From positions 62,001 to 126,000 of the forward strand of contig CACBAM010000007.1 of assembly GCA_902537215.1 (NCBI GenBank): a stretch of 64,000 nt of DNA, in the 5' to 3' direction. The position numbers were made by a program, and so were the translations under genes. Source of the DNA: an uncultured Alphaproteobacteria bacterium (lineage in GTDB: Bacteria > Pseudomonadota > Alphaproteobacteria > Rhodobacterales > Rhodobacteraceae). Below are positions 44,270 through 52,316 of the stretch, piece after piece. A model generated the notes under the pieces. That model worked only from the letters and a program-made list of their open reading frames with translations. It was not told where the DNA came from and searched no databases. The stretch's first letter is position 1. Every line of letters begins with the position of its first letter.

Positions 44270-45568
44270 TTAAGCGACGTCAAAATAATCTTTCATCTGC
44301 AGATATTTATACTTCATCTCAGCGATATAGGGACCAATTAAACCACCGTTCCATTTTCTTCTAAATCTATTAAAAACTTCATACTTATTATTTTTTCCAA
44401 GGATAAAATCGGCAAGAACCATAGCAGACCCCGGCGCTGTATTCATTCCATGTCCTCCAAATCCCATAAGGGTAAATACATTTTTTTCTTCATTTCCGAT
44501 CTTAGTAGAGCCAACATATGGCATATAATGACTTGCATAGGCCATATTCCCAGACCAAACATAATCTATTTCTACATTTCTTAATTCAGGAAAAAAATAG
44601 TTTATTTCTTTTGAAATTGCTCTTTTTAAATTTGAATAAGTAAATTTTCCGACTGCTGATATACCCCTTCCCCATGAGAGCCTATTTTCAGGCAGAACGC
44701 GGTAGTAATTTCCAGCCCTTCGGTTATCACTAAATCCTAACGGTTTCTTTAGCACGGATTGCAGTTCATTCCCTATTGGCTTCGTTACACCTATGAAGGT
44801 TTTTATGGGTAACCAGTAACTTTTTAGATCCTTTATTTCTTTTCCACCATAGCCACCTGTGGCAAATACTATCTTTTCAGATTGAATATTTACCATTTCA
44901 TTCTCATTGAAAACACTAGAATTTATCTTTGCACCATCCATTTGGTAGCTGACAAACTTACAATTTTCAAAAATAGATGCTCCCATTTTACTACAATCCT
45001 TGGCAAGCGCATGCATAAAGTTTAAAGGGTGAAATTGAAAGGAATCCTGCCTAAAAACGCCACAAGTATATTTATCAGAACACACATACTTATTAAGGTT
45101 TTCCTTATTAAGGAACTCCTCATTTTGATGAAATAATTTATTCTGAGCAATTACATGTTTCTTTACTTTTTCAATATTATTTGTGAGAAAACATTTTAGA
45201 ACACCCGATTGAAGATTGGTGTGTTCATATCCCTTTGAAAGACACTTTTTTTTCATCCATTTTACACCAGAAGCTGCGATCTTTTCCAATGTGACCACCT
45301 CTTCCTTTGATAAGTACTTCAATAATACATCATAGTCCTGTGCCCAACCGGAGAGGCAAAAGCCACCATTTCGTCCGGACGCTCCACTACCAATATGGTT
45401 TTCTTCGATTAATACTGCATCAACGTTATTTTTCTTTAGTTTATATAGTAGACTGAGACCAGCAAGACCTCCCCCTACTATCAGAACAGCACATTTATAG
45501 TTATTTGTAAGATGCTCGTTCGGTCCAAACCTATTAATTAAGGTGTCATCATACCAAGTATTATTCAT
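44270..45568 (-). CDS. DAO-family FAD oxidoreductase, gamma-glutamylputrescine oxidase (PuuB)-like
   Basis: A 432-residue flavoprotein with VLIVGGGLAGLSLLYKL near residue 28, then the GSGASGRNGGFCLSGW segment over the flavin that is seen in PuuB-type oxidases, and FTLMGFGGHGMNTAPGSA at the C-terminus. These enzymes oxidise secondary amines such as gamma-glutamylputrescine, producing an aldehyde and hydrogen peroxide or passing electrons on. It is on the same strand as the following M24 gene and the membrane cyclase upstream (30 bases away). Exact amine unknown. Confidence 0.87.
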   Translation of the reverse strand: MNNTWYDDTLINRFGPNEHLTNNYKCAVLIVGGGLAGLSLLYKLKKNNVDAVLIEENHIGSGASGRNGGFCLSGWAQDYDVLLKYLSKEEVVTLEKIAASGVKWMKKKCLSKGYEHTNLQSGVLKCFLTNNIEKVKKHVIAQNKLFHQNEEFLNKENLNKYVCSDKYTCGVFRQDSFQFHPLNFMHALAKDCSKMGASIFENCKFVSYQMDGAKINSSVFNENEMVNIQSEKIVFATGGYGGKEIKDLKSYWLPIKTFIGVTKPIGNELQSVLKKPLGFSDNRRAGNYYRVLPENRLSWGRGISAVGKFTYSNLKRAISKEINYFFPELRNVEIDYVWSGNMAYASHYMPYVGSTKIGNEEKNVFTLMGFGGHGMNTAPGSAMVLADFILGKNNKYEVFNRFRRKWNGGLIGPYIAEMKYKYLQMKDYFDVA

Positions 45569-45598
45569 ATAATGATATTATATAGTTATATCAAAAAT

Positions 45599-47332
45599 TT
45601 AAACAGGAATATCGGCAGCCTTTTCAAAGGTGAAAACTTCAAGCACCTCTTTTCTGCCACGAATGTCCACAGTTTTAGGTTTCATCTTTTTGGTATCTAT
45701 ATTTGCCTTATCAGCCACGTATTTTGATACAACTAACTCGCACTTATATGTCTTTGTCAATTCTTCTAACCTTGCCGCGATATTAACATTATCTCCTACT
45801 GCGGTCTCTGTAACAGTTTTGCCATATCCCATCATTCCAACGATCATACTTCCAGCATGAATCCCCATTCCAAACCTCATATCTTCAGAGAAATCAGTTT
45901 TCATCTCAGAATTCAAAGTTTTCATACTTTTAGAAATCGCATTAGCTGACACAAGCGCATTTTTGGAATTTACATTAGGGTCAGAACTAATATCAAAGAT
46001 TGCCATGATGCCATCTCCGATGAATTTATCAAGGCGACCACCATTTTTTTCAATTATCTCGCCACAGACCGCGTAATATTTATTCAGAATATATACTACA
46101 TCATATGGTAGCTTCTTCTCAGATAACTTTGTGAAATCTCTTAGATCAACAAAGAGAACAACAGTTTCTTGTTCTTTACCAGTAAGCGCTCGGGCACTTC
46201 TTACAGTTTCAAGCGTGTTTTCTGGGTTTAATAGTGGCTGTACTGAAATATTAGTTGTCGGCCTCAATTGACAGGCTAGTCTAACGTTATCGTCAAGCCC
46301 CACCCGCTCAATCGCTTTAATTTCGTGTGCACTTGGGGAAGTTAATGTTCCTTCATTAGCAGTAACCTTTACACGACACGTCGTACATCGACCACGACCA
46401 CCACATACCGATTGATGAGGAATTTTACCCTTGCGACTAGCCTCTAAAACGGACGTCCCTTTTGGAATTGAAACGGTTTCTCCTCCAGGATAAGAAACAA
46501 TAATTCTCCCAAAAAATCGTGCTCTTATTACGTTAAAGATACAGACTAAAATGACAAAAAGGACAAATATTGGATAGTATTTCATGACAATCGGCTCGAT
46601 TTGCAAGAGCACAGGAAATGCTTCTTGAGGTACAAATTTGAAAATAATTGACCCAAGATAGTTTGGAATAGGCATATCCAATTCAAAAGATTGTATTTGG
46701 GCAATAAAACTCATATTTCTTAAACCTGAAAGCCACCCAAGCACTGCGCCAATTGGAACCACCCAATAGATAAAGCGAAATAGAGAAGGAAATCTTAAAT
46801 AAAAACCAAACCTATTATGATGAACGGCCTGTTGCTTCAAATAGGCATCGAGGCCAATAACCCCGTGAACCCAAATGAATATAGTCATCAAAGAAAATAG
46901 AATCGCGCCGATTATAATTTCACTTGCAGGATCTGTATTCATTACCGCAAAAAGTAAAGAGTAACTTTCCTCTCCTCCAAAAATTTTTGTTATCGCAAAA
47001 CTTGCCGCGATGTGTTGTAGTAAAAACAAAAGAGCTAAAACGGGAAAAATGATTTGTATCCAGTCTTTCGCTTTCATCTTGAAAGACTTTCGCGTCAAGA
47101 TTGATGAAAATCCTAAAATCATGTGGGCAACAAAAGACCCATATAGAAGAACAAGACCCACAGGATTTTGCCAAACCGGGTGAAAGTAACTGCTTCTAAC
47201 CGCATCAGCTAAATCTATTGAGAAGATGTTTATCGAATGGTTAAGCAAATGCATGATAACATAAGCAAATAAAATCGAACCACTAATAATTCTTATCTTT
47301 CTTATTATTGTACTAAAATCTTCTCTAACCAC
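45599..47332 (-). CDS. Membrane adenylate cyclase with heme-type anchor and [2Fe-2S] ferredoxin domain (CyaC-like)
   Basis: A 577-residue protein in three parts. Residues 1-270 hold six hydrophobic helices with histidines H28, H32, H70, H107 and H156 placed inside them, like a cytochrome-b anchor of succinate dehydrogenase. About 275-360 is a plant-type ferredoxin domain with cysteines in SVCGGRGRCTTCRV (C-x5-C-x2-C) and a fourth in RLACQL. About 375-560 is a class III cyclase with FVDLRDFTKL, FIGDGIMAIF and GDNVNIAARLEEL. This matches the redox-regulated CyaC of Sinorhizobium meliloti, with a diheme-B anchor. It would couple quinone or electron flow to cAMP production. Confidence 0.9.
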   Translation of the reverse strand: MVREDFSTIIRKIRIISGSILFAYVIMHLLNHSINIFSIDLADAVRSSYFHPVWQNPVGLVLLYGSFVAHMILGFSSILTRKSFKMKAKDWIQIIFPVLALLFLLQHIAASFAITKIFGGEESYSLLFAVMNTDPASEIIIGAILFSLMTIFIWVHGVIGLDAYLKQQAVHHNRFGFYLRFPSLFRFIYWVVPIGAVLGWLSGLRNMSFIAQIQSFELDMPIPNYLGSIIFKFVPQEAFPVLLQIEPIVMKYYPIFVLFVILVCIFNVIRARFFGRIIVSYPGGETVSIPKGTSVLEASRKGKIPHQSVCGGRGRCTTCRVKVTANEGTLTSPSAHEIKAIERVGLDDNVRLACQLRPTTNISVQPLLNPENTLETVRSARALTGKEQETVVLFVDLRDFTKLSEKKLPYDVVYILNKYYAVCGEIIEKNGGRLDKFIGDGIMAIFDISSDPNVNSKNALVSANAISKSMKTLNSEMKTDFSEDMRFGMGIHAGSMIVGMMGYGKTVTETAVGDNVNIAARLEELTKTYKCELVVSKYVADKANIDTKKMKPKTVDIRGRKEVLEVFTFEKAADIPV

Positions 47333-47460
47333 CGGTTTTGCTCCTTAAGAGTTTATAAATTGAACTAAATATAGCCATATTTCCCATTAAATGACAAAGT
47401 TTTTGTTCACCAATCGTCATTTCGTTATATTCTACACGCAAACCTGAGCGGAGTATAGCC

Positions 47461-48687
47461 TTGAACAAAAAAAGTAATTCAAATCCTCCCAATACCGGAC
47501 CTCTAAAAGGTGTGAAGGTTCTAGATATGTCTAGGATACTTGCTGGTCCCACTTGCACCCAATTATTAGGAGACTACGGAGCAGACATAATCAAAGTAGA
47601 AAAACCAGGAAATGGTGACGACACAAGAAATTGGGGTCCTCCTTTTATGAAAAATGATAGAGGGCAGGACTCTAATGAAAGTGGCTACTTTTTGGCATCA
47701 AACCGCAATAAAAGATCTCTTAGCCTTGATATATCTAAAGAGGAAAATGTAGAAATTATAAAAACTCTTCTAAAAGACTGTGATGTGTTTATAGAAAATT
47801 TCAAAGTAGGTAGCCTTAAGAAATATGGCTTAGACTATCAATCGCTCTCAAAAGACTTTCCAAAACTTATTTATTGCTCGATTACGGGCTACGGGCAAAA
47901 TGGCCCTAATTCCCACAAAGCAGGATATGATTTGATTGCGCAAGGTTATGGAGGATTAATGAGCATAACGGGAGGCCCTAATGAAGAGCCCGTTAAGGTT
48001 GGCGTTGCAGTTGCAGATCTTTTGTGTGGACTTTATGCGTGTACCGCTATTCTTGCTGCCATTAATCATAGAACGAACTCGGGGCTAGGGCAAAATATTG
48101 ATATAGCTTTAGTAGATGCTCAAATAGCTTCTCTCGTAAATATGGGCACCAATTATCTCCTTTCAAAAGAAGATCCAGATCGTGTTGGCAACGAGCATGC
48201 TAATATCGTGCCTTATCAAGTCTTTGAAGTCTATGATGGGCATCTTAATGTAGCCATAGGAAATGACCAACAATTCAAGAAATTTTGCGAAATTATCAAC
48301 CGATCAGATTTAAGTGAAAACCAGAAATATGCTACAAATATTATGCGTGTCTCTAACAGGTCTCAGTTGATCCCAATCTTAAAACGGGAACTAAAAAAGC
48401 ATAAGAAAGACTATTTAGTTGATTTGATGGAAAAGATGAAGGTCCCTGGAGGTCCCATAAATAAATTATCGGAGGTTTTTGCTTCAAATCAGGTATCTGC
48501 ACGTAAGATGAAAATTCAAATGGAGAATAAAAATTCTGGTAAAGGATTTGTTGAATTAATTGGGAACCCTGTGAAATTTAGCAAAACTCCTGTAAGCTAC
48601 AGGCACCCTCCACCATCTTGCGGAGAACAGTCTGACGAAATATTGAATGAAATTATGTCCAAAAAGGATAATAATGAAATCAAATGA
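47461..48687 (+). CDS. CaiB/BaiF CoA-transferase, succinyl-CoA:glutarate CoA-transferase (SUGCT)-like
   Basis: A 408-residue family III CoA-transferase. Family marks are VKVLDMSRILAGP near residue 18, the GADIIKVEKPGNGDDTRNWG loop near 40-60, NRNKRSLSLDI, and GYGQNGPNSHKAGYDL near 155-170 with the catalytic aspartate. These stretches and NIVPYQVFEVYDG resemble human SUGCT, which makes glutaryl-CoA. The TTG start and a four-base ATGA overlap with the following saccharopine dehydrogenase imply one operon. In that context glutarate or 2-oxoadipate-derived acid is a sensible substrate, by inference. Confidence 0.85.
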   Translation: MNKKSNSNPPNTGPLKGVKVLDMSRILAGPTCTQLLGDYGADIIKVEKPGNGDDTRNWGPPFMKNDRGQDSNESGYFLASNRNKRSLSLDISKEENVEIIKTLLKDCDVFIENFKVGSLKKYGLDYQSLSKDFPKLIYCSITGYGQNGPNSHKAGYDLIAQGYGGLMSITGGPNEEPVKVGVAVADLLCGLYACTAILAAINHRTNSGLGQNIDIALVDAQIASLVNMGTNYLLSKEDPDRVGNEHANIVPYQVFEVYDGHLNVAIGNDQQFKKFCEIINRSDLSENQKYATNIMRVSNRSQLIPILKRELKKHKKDYLVDLMEKMKVPGGPINKLSEVFASNQVSARKMKIQMENKNSGKGFVELIGNPVKFSKTPVSYRHPPPSCGEQSDEILNEIMSKKDNNEIK

Positions 48688-49736
48688 AACATTTATGGCT
48701 AAGAGCAGAACATCGTGAAAACGAAAAACGGGTTGGTCTTACTCCTCAAGGCGCCACTCAATTAATTAAGAAAGGTATAAGAGTATCTGTTGAGGCAAGC
48801 GATACGAGGATAATTTCAACAAAAGACTATAAAGATGCCGGATGCGAAATTGTTTCTGCAGGTTCTTGGGAAAATGCACCAGAAGATGTAATTATATTTG
48901 GTCTAAAGGAACTACCAAATAATGATACTCCGTTGAAACACTCGCACATAATGTTTGGACATGCTTTCAAGGGCCAAGTATCTGGGAAGAAATTATTGAA
49001 AAAATTTAAAAGTGGTGGTGGAACCCTCTATGATATTGAGTATTTAACACAAGACACAGGAAAAAGAGTTGCTGCCTTTGGTTATTGGGCTGGATTTGCA
49101 GGAGCTTACGTTTCGCTAAAGGTTTGGATAAGCCAATTAAAAAAAGAAGAGTGCCCTCCTTTATCTGCCTTTAATGACAAACGAAATTTATTAAAAGACA
49201 TTTCTAACGAAATCAATTCGATAAAAACTCTTCCATCTGCCATTGTAATTGGTTCATTGGGTCGGGTTGGTACAGGGGTATGTGATTTTTGCGAGGAGTC
49301 GTCTTTAAATATTAAAAAATGGGATTTAGTTGAAACATCGTCCGGTGGGCCCTTCCCCGAAGTCCTTAATCATGAGATATTATTTAACTGCGTGGTCGCG
49401 ACTCCAAACACTCCTGTTTTTTTTCAACCAAATTACATTGACTCAAAGCGAAAACTGAGAGTAATAGGTGACATAGCATGTGATCCTGATAGCGATTATA
49501 ACCCCATTCCCATTTATAGCGAACCGACCACATGGACTAACCCAGGTTTAAAAATAGCCAATGATCCACCATTGGATATAATGGCAATCGACAACTTACC
49601 TTCCCTACTGCCAAAAGAAAGCTCAATTGACTTTGCAGAACAAATTTTTCCCTACTTAATGCAGTTAGTTGATAAAAATTATGGCGTTTGGCAAAGAGCA
49701 AAGCAAGTGTTTAAATCAAAACTATTAGAGGTGTAA
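48684..49736 (+). CDS. Saccharopine dehydrogenase, NAD+, L-lysine-forming (LYS1 type)
   Basis: A 350-residue enzyme of the alanine-dehydrogenase-like fold family. It starts MKHLWLRAEHRENEKRVGL, typical of lysine-forming saccharopine dehydrogenase. Further marks are GHAFKGQVSG, YDIEYLTQDTGKRVAAFG, AIVIGSLGRVGTGV near residue 190 and the C-terminal IDNLPSLLPKESS. The reaction joins lysine and 2-oxoglutarate to saccharopine (reversible). The ATG overlaps the stop of the CoA-transferase gene by four bases, and the LYS9-type partner follows one base later. The pair allows conversion of lysine to 2-aminoadipate semialdehyde. Confidence 0.92.
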   Translation: MKHLWLRAEHRENEKRVGLTPQGATQLIKKGIRVSVEASDTRIISTKDYKDAGCEIVSAGSWENAPEDVIIFGLKELPNNDTPLKHSHIMFGHAFKGQVSGKKLLKKFKSGGGTLYDIEYLTQDTGKRVAAFGYWAGFAGAYVSLKVWISQLKKEECPPLSAFNDKRNLLKDISNEINSIKTLPSAIVIGSLGRVGTGVCDFCEESSLNIKKWDLVETSSGGPFPEVLNHEILFNCVVATPNTPVFFQPNYIDSKRKLRVIGDIACDPDSDYNPIPIYSEPTTWTNPGLKIANDPPLDIMAIDNLPSLLPKESSIDFAEQIFPYLMQLVDKNYGVWQRAKQVFKSKLLEV

Positions 49737-49737
49737 C

Positions 49738-50889
49738 ATGGCAGTACATTGGTGCGGAACAGGATTATCAGCGATCCCTGGATTGAAAAAACTCATTTTG
49801 GATGGCAATAATGTTATTGTTTGGAACAGAACAGTTAGCAAAGCTAGAAAAGCTTTAGAAGGTGTTCAAGTAACAATTTATGAATTCGATATTAAATCTT
49901 TAGAGGAAAAGTTAGCCCCTACGGACATAATTGTATCAATGCTGCCAGGAGACTGGCATGTTCCTCTGGCAAAATTAGCAATTTCAAAAAAGGCTCACTT
50001 TGTTAGTTCATCATATATTTCCCCTGAGATGAAAAATCTCCATAATGCTGCACTCAAAGCGGGGGTTTCGTTGGTGAATGAAATAGGCTTAGACCCGGGC
50101 ATAGACCATCTGATGGCTCATAAGCTTGTCAACGAGCTCAAAAAGTCAGAGCTAATGAACGCAGAGACTGAGGTTTCTTTTCTATCATACTGTGGGGGAG
50201 TTCCTAAAGTTCCAAACGAATTCAAATATAAATTCAGTTGGTCGCCTCTTGGTGTATTGAAAGCTTTGAAATCTCCTTCAAGGTCAATAAAAGATTTTGA
50301 AAATTTTGAGGTAAGCCGACCTTGGGATGCTATAACTTCTTATAACGCACCGCTGAATAATCCAGAAGAATTTGAGGTCTATCCGAACAGAGACTCACTA
50401 CCCTTTATTGAGCAGTACATTTTTGATAGTAATTGGAAAATTAAGCAGTTCGTAAGAGGCACTTTAAGACTAAAAGGATGGGCCCAGGCTTGGGCAAGTA
50501 TTTTTAACGAGATAGAAACATTAAATGGACAAGCTGGGGAAAAGCGGTTAATCGAAATGTCCGAACAGTTTTGGCGGGATAACGCTTATGCTGATAATGA
50601 ACCGGATCGTGTAATTCTGTGCGTAGATCTTAAAGCTGAACAAGACAACCACGTGATATGGCATAAAACCTATAAAATGGATGCATGGGGTGATACAAGG
50701 GGAACAGCTATGGCAAGACTTGTGTCGTATCCTGTCTCATTCGCAGTTAAAGCAATAATTGATAACGACACTGACCAAGGCGTTAGCGCGGCTTCAAGTA
50801 AGTCTTATTTAGTAGACAATTGGCTTGAAGATATTTCAAACCTAGCTCAGGAATTTGATATTATTGATCATCTTTCCTTAAATTTATGA
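49738..50889 (+). CDS. Saccharopine dehydrogenase, L-glutamate-forming (LYS9 type)
   Basis: A 383-residue saccharopine dehydrogenase that would split saccharopine to glutamate and 2-aminoadipate 6-semialdehyde. It has an N-terminal Rossmann part (HWCGTGLSAIPGLKKL), IIVSMLPGDWHVPLA, SSYISPEMKNLHNAA, VNEIGLDPGIDHLMA near residue 115 and SYCGGVPKVPNEF near 150. The first glycine-rich loop is shortened (WCGTGLSA rather than GxGxxG), so cofactor binding should be checked. It is one base downstream of the LYS1-type gene, completing a lysine-to-semialdehyde module. Confidence 0.92.
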   Translation: MAVHWCGTGLSAIPGLKKLILDGNNVIVWNRTVSKARKALEGVQVTIYEFDIKSLEEKLAPTDIIVSMLPGDWHVPLAKLAISKKAHFVSSSYISPEMKNLHNAALKAGVSLVNEIGLDPGIDHLMAHKLVNELKKSELMNAETEVSFLSYCGGVPKVPNEFKYKFSWSPLGVLKALKSPSRSIKDFENFEVSRPWDAITSYNAPLNNPEEFEVYPNRDSLPFIEQYIFDSNWKIKQFVRGTLRLKGWAQAWASIFNEIETLNGQAGEKRLIEMSEQFWRDNAYADNEPDRVILCVDLKAEQDNHVIWHKTYKMDAWGDTRGTAMARLVSYPVSFAVKAIIDNDTDQGVSAASSKSYLVDNWLEDISNLAQEFDIIDHLSLNL

Positions 50890-51038
50890 GCACCAAATAA
50901 GCAAAATATAAGTATAGATATTTCTTCTATGTGGTGATCTGGTGATAAATTAAAATTTTCTTAATTCAATAAATTAGCTCTGCGTCACAAATTCTGTTAT
51001 TGTCTAATGTAGAATATAATCTTGCAAGGGTTAAATTT

Positions 51039-51407
51039 ATGCTGGATGTAGCCGAAAAGTTTTTTTGGCCCTGTGATGAAGGCAAAGGTTGGGAGGCTTG
51101 CAAAGAATATTGCCATCCCAACGCTACATTCAAAACAGATGCCGATACTCTTGTGTACCTTGATAGGCTTGAGGATTATGTCGAATGGATGAAAGACGCG
51201 CATTCCATGTTTGCTAATGCTAAATTTGAAATTAAATCCATTGCAGAAGATAAAAAGCGAAGAATGGTTTTGCTCTATGCCATTATTTATGCCGACAATA
51301 TTTTAGGTGAAGTGCCGCAGCCAATTGAAACTGAATATGTTTATGTGATGAAAATTGAAGAAAATAAAATTAAACACATTACAAAAATCTGGTATTTAAA
51401 TCTCTAA
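51039..51407 (+). CDS. SnoaL/NTF2-like protein, about 122 residues
   Basis: A small alpha-beta barrel protein of the SnoaL/NTF2-like superfamily, with WEACKEYCHPNATF near the N-terminus and KIEENKIKHITKIWYL at the end. The start is uncertain: ATG at 51039 has AAGGG eight bases upstream, whereas a TTG at 51000 would add 13 residues and lacks a ribosome site. No catalytic residues can be assigned. The gene lies between the lysine operon and the degenerate cyclase-like gene and is transcribed from the same strand. Function unknown. Confidence 0.7.
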   Translation: MLDVAEKFFWPCDEGKGWEACKEYCHPNATFKTDADTLVYLDRLEDYVEWMKDAHSMFANAKFEIKSIAEDKKRRMVLLYAIIYADNILGEVPQPIETEYVYVMKIEENKIKHITKIWYLNL

Positions 51408-51511
51408 AGGCTTGCACAAAACTTAAATCCAACTGCATTTAACAAAAATAGACTACTATATGTTAAGAGCATTAACCATCGCACTAAAAGGTCTTTTTAA
51501 GTTTAAAAAAA

Positions 51512-51539
51512 TTGACATTCCTATGTAAAAAAATATCTA
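51512..51539 (+). promoter_or_regulatory. Sigma-70-type promoter of the DUF2652 gene
   Basis: A perfect -35 box TTGACA (51512-51517) is followed 16 bases later by TATCTA (51534-51539). The start site would fall near 51546, giving a short leader with AGGTGG (51549-51554) before the ATG at 51564. It is the best promoter-like match I noticed in the window. Confidence 0.5.
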
Positions 51540-51563
51540 ATCTGTAGTAGGTGGAATAACTTT

Positions 51564-52289
51564 ATGTCAGAAAACGGCTTTTTACTAATTGCAGACATCA
51601 GTGGCTATACAGAATTCGTTAAGCTACATAATTTATCTAAAAAGCCAATTTTTGGTGCTGCCTTGGCAAAGGGATTTGAGTCCCATGCGACTACAATAGT
51701 AGCAGATCTTTTAGAGACAGTTATAGATGAGGTAGAGCCCACCTTAAGATTAAATAAGCTTGAAGGAGATGCCGCTTTTTTCTTCAGTAGCAACAAAATA
51801 GGCTCAACATCAGGAGATGATATTGTTGAAATCATGGCAAGAGCAAATGCGGCATTTAATAAAAAGCTATCAGATTTGGCCTTTGTACAAGCATGTGGCT
51901 GTGAACCATGTACGCAGTCGAAAAACTTAAGATTAAAGATTTGCGCTCACAAAGGAAATTTCTCTTTGAATACTATTAGAAATTTTGAAGAACTTTCAGG
52001 AGAAGATGTTATTTTAACTCATCGCATGCTTAAAAACGATATCGAAAGCTCAGAATATTGGCTTGTAACTGACCCTTTTCACAAGACACTTAATTCTGAG
52101 AATAGGAAAAAATTTACCAAAATAACGCAAAATCTAGAGAGCTTTGATAAAGTAAAGCTCAACTATTTAGAACTAGGTTCTCCTGAGCCACGTAACGAAA
52201 GTGTAGAGAAAAGATCAAGAGCCTACAATTGGATACGTCAGGCTGGATACTTTAGTTCCGCAATGTTTAGGAAAAAAAGAGCTAGGTAA
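51564..52289 (+). CDS. DUF2652 protein, degenerate class III cyclase relative
   Basis: A 241-residue protein of the DUF2652 family. D11 (IADISGYT) and D69 (LEGDAAFF) align with the two metal aspartates of class III cyclases. The position of the catalytic asparagine (NVNIAARL in intact cyclases) reads DVILTHRM, so Asn is replaced while Arg is kept. Between them is a cysteine cluster CGCEPC with a later cysteine and histidine, possibly metal binding. It is therefore probably a nucleotide or metal sensor rather than an active cyclase. It has its own promoter and precedes the M20 amidohydrolase by 27 bases. Confidence 0.82.
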   Translation: MSENGFLLIADISGYTEFVKLHNLSKKPIFGAALAKGFESHATTIVADLLETVIDEVEPTLRLNKLEGDAAFFFSSNKIGSTSGDDIVEIMARANAAFNKKLSDLAFVQACGCEPCTQSKNLRLKICAHKGNFSLNTIRNFEELSGEDVILTHRMLKNDIESSEYWLVTDPFHKTLNSENRKKFTKITQNLESFDKVKLNYLELGSPEPRNESVEKRSRAYNWIRQAGYFSSAMFRKKRAR

Positions 52290-52316
52290 ACTAATTCTTC
52301 AAAGGTTCAAATTCAT

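Noticed and set aside
47325-47558. Minus-strand ORF of 77 codons over the divergent region and CoA-transferase start
   Set aside because: Overlaps the supported CoA-transferase and the promoter region; no family features.
51460-51528. 22-residue ORF upstream of the DUF2652 gene
   Set aside because: No ribosome site, and it runs through the promoter -35 box; a leader peptide is not supported.
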